The notes under the pieces are model-generated. The model was not told where the DNA came from, made no database searches, and worked only from the letters and a program-made list of their open reading frames with translations. DNA of 64,000 bases from UBA6107 sp964459385 (GTDB taxonomy: Bacteria; Chloroflexota; Anaerolineae; Anaerolineales; Anaerolineaceae), in contig CAYWLG010000005.1 in NCBI GenBank assembly GCA_964459385.1, forward strand, positions 62,001-126,000, read 5' to 3'. The position numbers and the translations under genes are program-made. Shown in pieces: positions 63,468-64,000 of this stretch. Each line of letters starts with the position of its first letter. Positions within the stretch are counted from its first letter, which is position 1.

Positions 63468-63875
63468 TCATTCTTCGCCGCGGCCGGGATCAAAGCGGTT
63501 GCGTTCGCGCAGGCGCAGTAAAAACTCGATGACGGCGAAACCAAAGAGCAGCAGCGCCCCCAGAGCGAAGTTAAGCACCTTGCCAAACTGCAGCCAGGCC
63601 AGCAGATCGAGATAAAGGCCGACCCACAAAGCCTCACGCAAGAGGATGGAGGCGCCTGCGGGTGGATCGCTGGGAAAGCGCAGGTTGAGGAAGTAAGCCC
63701 CGGGAAGAGCCACCCCACTGCCAATAAGGGTGAGCAAAAAGAAAAGCAGCCAGCGCGGCCCCAGCGTGGGCACGGTCAGCGAAAAGAGCAGAAACAAGCC
63801 CACAAGGCCCACCCCCAGCAAGATCAGGCTGGTGATCAGAATTGGTCTAAAAGGAGGGTTTTGAGAGGTTTCCAC
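63468..63875 (-). CDS. Small four-helix membrane protein
   Basis: A 135-residue integral membrane protein: helices at about 12-32, 41-62, 85-98 and 104-122, and a charged C-terminus (RLRERNRFDPGRGEE). No conserved motif or family recognised. It precedes the M24 gene, 59 bp away, and is probably the first gene of that transcript. Confidence 0.65.
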   Translation of the reverse strand: METSQNPPFRPILITSLILLGVGLVGLFLLFSLTVPTLGPRWLLFFLLTLIGSGVALPGAYFLNLRFPSDPPAGASILLREALWVGLYLDLLAWLQFGKVLNFALGALLLFGFAVIEFLLRLRERNRFDPGRGEE

Positions 63876-63908
63876 TGGGCAGCCTTTCCATAATAATGTA
63901 CGAACTTG

Positions 63909-63937
63909 ATACTACTATAAGCGGGCGAATAATTCAA
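63909..63937 (-). promoter_or_regulatory. Promoter of the membrane-protein/M24/tsaD unit
   Basis: On the minus strand TTGAAT (63937-63932) and TAGTAT (63914-63909) with a 17-bp spacer, 33 bp before the start codon. No gene is seen from here to the end of the window. Confidence 0.5.
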
Positions 63938-64000
63938 GAAGAAGGGACTGGAGCAAATGAGATTCCGGCTAGTTTTTGAAGGTGGCAATTAGAAAAGTTA

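Noticed and set aside
1..64000. CRISPR arrays, rRNA operons, complete insertion sequences, prophage genes
   Set aside because: No regularly spaced repeat array, no rRNA-like stretch and no transposase, integrase or structural phage protein were seen.

Overview
The window looks like chromosomal DNA of a fermentative, plant-polysaccharide-using bacterium of the Chloroflexota, most likely class Anaerolineae. That placement is inference. It rests on binding-protein lipoproteins with Ala/Thr/Glu/Pro-rich linkers after the lipobox, a LysW-carrier amino-acid cluster joined to argG and argH, class II HMG-CoA reductase, VWA proteins fused to solute-binding domains, and mixed pentose utilisation operons. 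No 16S rRNA or phylogenetic marker search was possible.

Layout. 1-8.4 kb (minus strand) is a xylan/xylo-oligosaccharide operon: LacI-type regulator, sugar-binding lipoprotein, two ABC permeases, GH3 glycosidase, xylose isomerase, and the start of xylulokinase cut by the window edge. Divergent from it is a PLP lyase of the tryptophanase/tyrosine phenol-lyase family with a terminator in its leader. 10.5-17.9 kb holds a DUF2218-like protein, an ECF sigma factor with a membrane partner, a 14-TM drug-type MFS pump with its TetR repressor, and a TetR gene with a membrane-anchored PQQ-type beta-propeller protein.

17.9-26.0 kb is one long minus-strand operon, argG-argH-lysW-lysX-lysY-lysZ-lysJ-lysK, most simply read as carrier-protein-mediated arginine (possibly also lysine) synthesis. 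Its leader has a near-consensus promoter, an almost leaderless 32-codon ORF with four Arg codons, and three mutually exclusive hairpins ending in a terminator: a textbook arginine attenuator that I regard as the most interesting element here. 26-35.5 kb is mixed: an AT-rich methyltransferase and Nudix pair, small lipoproteins, HMG-CoA reductase, an OsmC/XRE-cupin pair, and a three-gene module of two solute-binding-like proteins (one fused to a VWA domain) plus a coiled-coil membrane protein.

35.5-41 kb (minus) is an arabinose operon, abfA-araB-araA-araD, in which abfA carries a frameshift and araB an in-frame TGA at a probable Trp codon. A lipoprotein gene at 44.6-45.7 kb is likewise cut by an in-frame TAG. 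Between and beyond are a GT39-type membrane glycosyltransferase, a TolB-like propeller, a SRAP (YedK) protein and a GH2 beta-mannosidase. 49.1-51.3 kb is an AT-rich, gene-poor island with a 57-residue basic protein and a tRNA-Pro(CGG) flanked by 86-bp-spaced copies of its own 3' tail, suggesting an integration site.

51.3-64 kb holds a GAF histidine kinase, inositol-1-phosphate synthase, a HIT protein, three tandem LysM/M23-like lipoproteins, a thiol/redox group (OsmC, two-CxxC protein disulfide oxidoreductase, zinc ribbon, ZAS anti-sigma and ECF sigma), TsaD, an M24 aminopeptidase and a small membrane protein.
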